Assembly (NCBI GenBank): GCA_903837365.1
Contig: CAILUF010000206.1
Span: 1 to 8,402, forward strand
Direction of reading: 5' to 3'
DNA length: 8,402 nt
From: an uncultured Alphaproteobacteria bacterium
GTDB lineage: Bacteria > Pseudomonadota > Alphaproteobacteria > Rickettsiales > UBA1997
Below the pieces are notes generated by a model. That model worked only from the letters and a program-made list of their open reading frames with translations, was not told the DNA's origin and did not search any database. The translations under genes were made by a program, and so were the position numbers. This document shows, piece by piece, positions 6,442 through 8,402 of the stretch. The first letter of the stretch is position 1. Every line of letters starts with the position of its first letter.

Positions 6442-6470
6442 TTGACAGTTTGTTTTTGGCGCCTTAAAAT
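6442..6470 (+). promoter_or_regulatory. Sigma70 promoter of typA
   Basis: TTGACA (6442-6447), identical to the -35 consensus, is separated by exactly 17 bp from TAAAAT (6465-6470), one base off the -10 consensus. The start of transcription should fall near 6477, giving a leader of about 29 nt before the typA ATG. This is the clearest promoter in the window. The spacer contains a GGCGCC palindrome (6458-6463), unusual in such A+T-rich surroundings. Confidence 0.8.
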
Positions 6471-6505
6471 GCGCAAATTCCTAGATAAATTTAAAAAATA
6501 AAATC

Positions 6506-8347
6506 ATGACCTATTTTCGTAATGTTGCGATTATCGCGCACGTTGACCACGGCAAAACAACTTTAATTGATGCAATGCTTCACCAAAGCGGAACATTTCG
6601 TTCCAATCAACAAATTGAAGCTCGCGTGATGGACTCAAACGCTTTAGAAAAAGAGCGAGGCATTACAATTCTTGCTAAATGTACGTCGCTAATGTGGAAG
6701 GACGAAAAAGTCAACGTTATCGATACACCGGGTCACGCTGATTTTGGTGGTGAAGTTGAGCGTGTATTATCAATGGCTGATAGCGCTTTGCTTTTGGTTG
6801 ACTCTGCGGAAGGGGTTATGCCTCAAACAAAATTTGTGCTTTCCAAAGCATTGGCTCTAGGGCTTAAGCCGATAGTTATCATCAATAAGATTGATCGCTC
6901 TGATGCTCGTCCTGATGAAGTGTTAAATGAAATTTTCGATCTTTTTGTGGCGCTTAATGCCAATGAACAGCAACTTGATTTTCCAGTTTTATATGCGGTG
7001 GGGCGTGACGGATGGTGCGTTCGCGATATGGATAAAGATGAGCGTAAAGATTTATCACCTTTATTTGATTTGATTTTAAGTCATGTCGAGCCACCAAAAT
7101 TTGATGTTGATGCGCCGTTCACAATGTTGGCAACTTTGCTTGATAAAAGTCCATATTTCGGAAGAATGTTAACAGGTAGAATCTACTCTGGTAAGGCTAA
7201 AAGCATGATGAATTTCAAAGCCATAAATCTCAATGGCGAAGTTGTTGAGCAGGGTCGTCTCACCAAACTTTTAGTATTTCGCGGTGTTGAAAAAGTTGCA
7301 GTTGAAGAAGCGATTGCTGGCGATATTGTTTCGATTGCAGGCTTGGAAAAAGCTTCAGTTTCGGATACGCTTTGCGATGTTAGCGTTGCGCAACCAATCA
7401 AATCAACACCAATTGATCCACCAACTATGGCGATTACCATTAGTGTAAACGATTCGCCACTTGCTGGAACTGAAGGCAGTAAAGTTACTTCCCGAATGAT
7501 TCGCGATCGTCTTTTTGCGGAAGCTGAAACCAACGTTGCCATCAGCGTTAAGGAATCAGAAGCGAAAGATGCTTTTGAAGTAGGTGGGCGAGGCGAATTG
7601 CAACTCGGAGTTTTAATTGAAAATATGCGTCGCGAAGGTTTTGAACTTTCAGTTTCAAGACCCAGAGTATTATTTAAAAAAGATGAGAAGAATAATATTT
7701 TAGAACCAATTGAAGAAGTTGTGGTCGATGTTGATGATAATTACAGCGGAACTGTTGTTGAAAAACTTTCTTCACGAAAAGGTGAAATGCAGGAAATGAA
7801 ACCTTCTACGGGTGGTAAAACGCGAATCATTTTTCTGGTACCATCACGCGGTTTAATTGGTTACCAAAGCGAATTTCTTACCGCCACAAAAGGTACGGGA
7901 GTTCTCAATCGAATTTTTAATTCTTACGCGCCATATAAGGGCGAGATGAGCAATAAAAGAAACGGTGCATTGATTGCCACTGAAGCTGGCGAAGCAGTTG
8001 CTTATGCTCTTTGGAATTTGCAGGAGCGCGGTGTTATGTTTGTCAAGCCTCAACAAAAAGTTTACACGGGAATGATTATTGGTGAAAATTCAAAACAAGG
8101 CGATCTTGAAGTTAATGTTCTTAAAGGAAAACAGCTTACCAATATTCGCGCTTCAGGTACTGATGAGGCGATCCGTCTTACTCCCCCGCGTGAACTCACC
8201 CTTGAGGACATGATTACTTATGTTGGTGATGACGAGCTAGTTGAAGTAACTCCAAAATCATTAAGATTGCGCAAAAAATTTCTTGATAATAATGACCGCA
8301 AGCGTCAAAGTCGTTCCAAGGATGCACAATTTGATTTTATCACTTGA
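6506..8347 (+). CDS. typA: Ribosome-associated translational GTPase TypA/BipA
   Basis: A 613-residue GTPase of the EF-G-like superfamily that binds the 70S ribosome at the elongation-factor site and supports ribosome assembly and growth under stress such as low temperature. The G domain (about 1-200) has AHVDHGKTT (11-19), ERGITI (50-55) with the switch Thr54, DTPGH (73-77) and NKID (127-130). A beta-barrel domain II (about 203-290), two alpha/beta domains (about 305-475) and the BipA-specific C-terminal domain (about 480-613) follow; GRGELQLG and SRGLIGYQSEF are typical of the family. His77 in DTPGH matches the GTPase-activating histidine. The length equals the usual 605-615 residues, and the basic C-terminal tail is normal. 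The start is supported by conserved sequence directly after the ATG; no Shine-Dalgarno sequence is present. The gene has its own strong promoter and appears monocistronic. Confidence 0.97.
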   Translation: MTYFRNVAIIAHVDHGKTTLIDAMLHQSGTFRSNQQIEARVMDSNALEKERGITILAKCTSLMWKDEKVNVIDTPGHADFGGEVERVLSMADSALLLVDSAEGVMPQTKFVLSKALALGLKPIVIINKIDRSDARPDEVLNEIFDLFVALNANEQQLDFPVLYAVGRDGWCVRDMDKDERKDLSPLFDLILSHVEPPKFDVDAPFTMLATLLDKSPYFGRMLTGRIYSGKAKSMMNFKAINLNGEVVEQGRLTKLLVFRGVEKVAVEEAIAGDIVSIAGLEKASVSDTLCDVSVAQPIKSTPIDPPTMAITISVNDSPLAGTEGSKVTSRMIRDRLFAEAETNVAISVKESEAKDAFEVGGRGELQLGVLIENMRREGFELSVSRPRVLFKKDEKNNILEPIEEVVVDVDDNYSGTVVEKLSSRKGEMQEMKPSTGGKTRIIFLVPSRGLIGYQSEFLTATKGTGVLNRIFNSYAPYKGEMSNKRNGALIATEAGEAVAYALWNLQERGVMFVKPQQKVYTGMIIGENSKQGDLEVNVLKGKQLTNIRASGTDEAIRLTPPRELTLEDMITYVGDDELVEVTPKSLRLRKKFLDNNDRKRQSRSKDAQFDFIT

Positions 8348-8374
8348 CAAATTAAATATAAATAAGTAATTTGT
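8347..8374 (+). terminator. Weak hairpin after typA
   Basis: An 8-bp stem (ACAAATTA 8347-8354 with TAATTTGT 8367-8374, 12-nt loop) starts at the last base of the stop codon. A competing 9-bp pairing exists (8350-8358 with 8374-8382). Neither is followed by a clean T-run before the window ends, so this is only a possible low-GC terminator. Confidence 0.25.
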
Positions 8375-8402
8375 ATTTAATTAAATTAAGCTAATATATA
8401 AT

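Noticed and set aside
7183..7542. 119-codon minus-strand open frame within typA
   Set aside because: It is antisense to conserved domain II/III sequence and long only because of typA codon use; no start signal or family match.
26..8347. A new multi-gene defence, toxin or mobile system
   Set aside because: All seven genes belong to known housekeeping families, with no integrase, transposase, toxin pair, repeat array or unknown conserved gene between them.

Overview
The window looks like a piece of chromosome from an A+T-rich alphaproteobacterium, most probably a member of the Rickettsiales or a close relative. By eye it is roughly two-thirds A+T overall and higher between genes. NuoG has the alphaproteobacterial/mitochondrial cysteine pattern, lacking the extra N7 cluster. 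From memory, NuoG, SSB and the HIT protein resemble rickettsial homologues along most of their length. No database search was run, so this placement is an inference. There is no mobile element, CRISPR array, rRNA or tRNA that I can see, and no gene-free stretch exceeds 300 bases.

Layout: (1) 26-1168 (+) encodes a secreted protein with two different YceI-type lipocalin-like domains. (2) 1209-3227 (-) encodes NuoG, the large iron-sulfur subunit of respiratory complex I; it converges on the YceI gene and stands apart from any other nuo gene. (3) 3369-3824 (-) encodes single-stranded DNA-binding protein, probably with its own A+T-rich terminator at 3317-3354. (4) A 119-bp divergent spacer carries a possible promoter for a rightward run of three genes: a signal-peptide cyclophilin (3944-4573), a HIT/HinT nucleotide hydrolase (4657-5031) and cystathionine beta-lyase MetC (5035-6234). 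The last two are only 3 nt apart and probably co-translated. (5) A 271-bp spacer holds nested inverted repeats and, closer to the next gene, an almost perfect sigma70 promoter (6442-6470). (6) 6506-8347 (+) encodes the ribosome-associated GTPase TypA/BipA.

The genes are mostly unrelated housekeeping functions: respiration, DNA replication and repair, envelope protein folding, sulfur amino acid metabolism and ribosome biogenesis. They do not form one pathway, and I see no new multi-gene system here. The points most worth a second look are the double-YceI protein, the presence of metC in a rickettsial-looking genome, the near absence of Shine-Dalgarno sequences, and the structured A+T-rich spacers, especially the potential three-way junction at 6326-6416.
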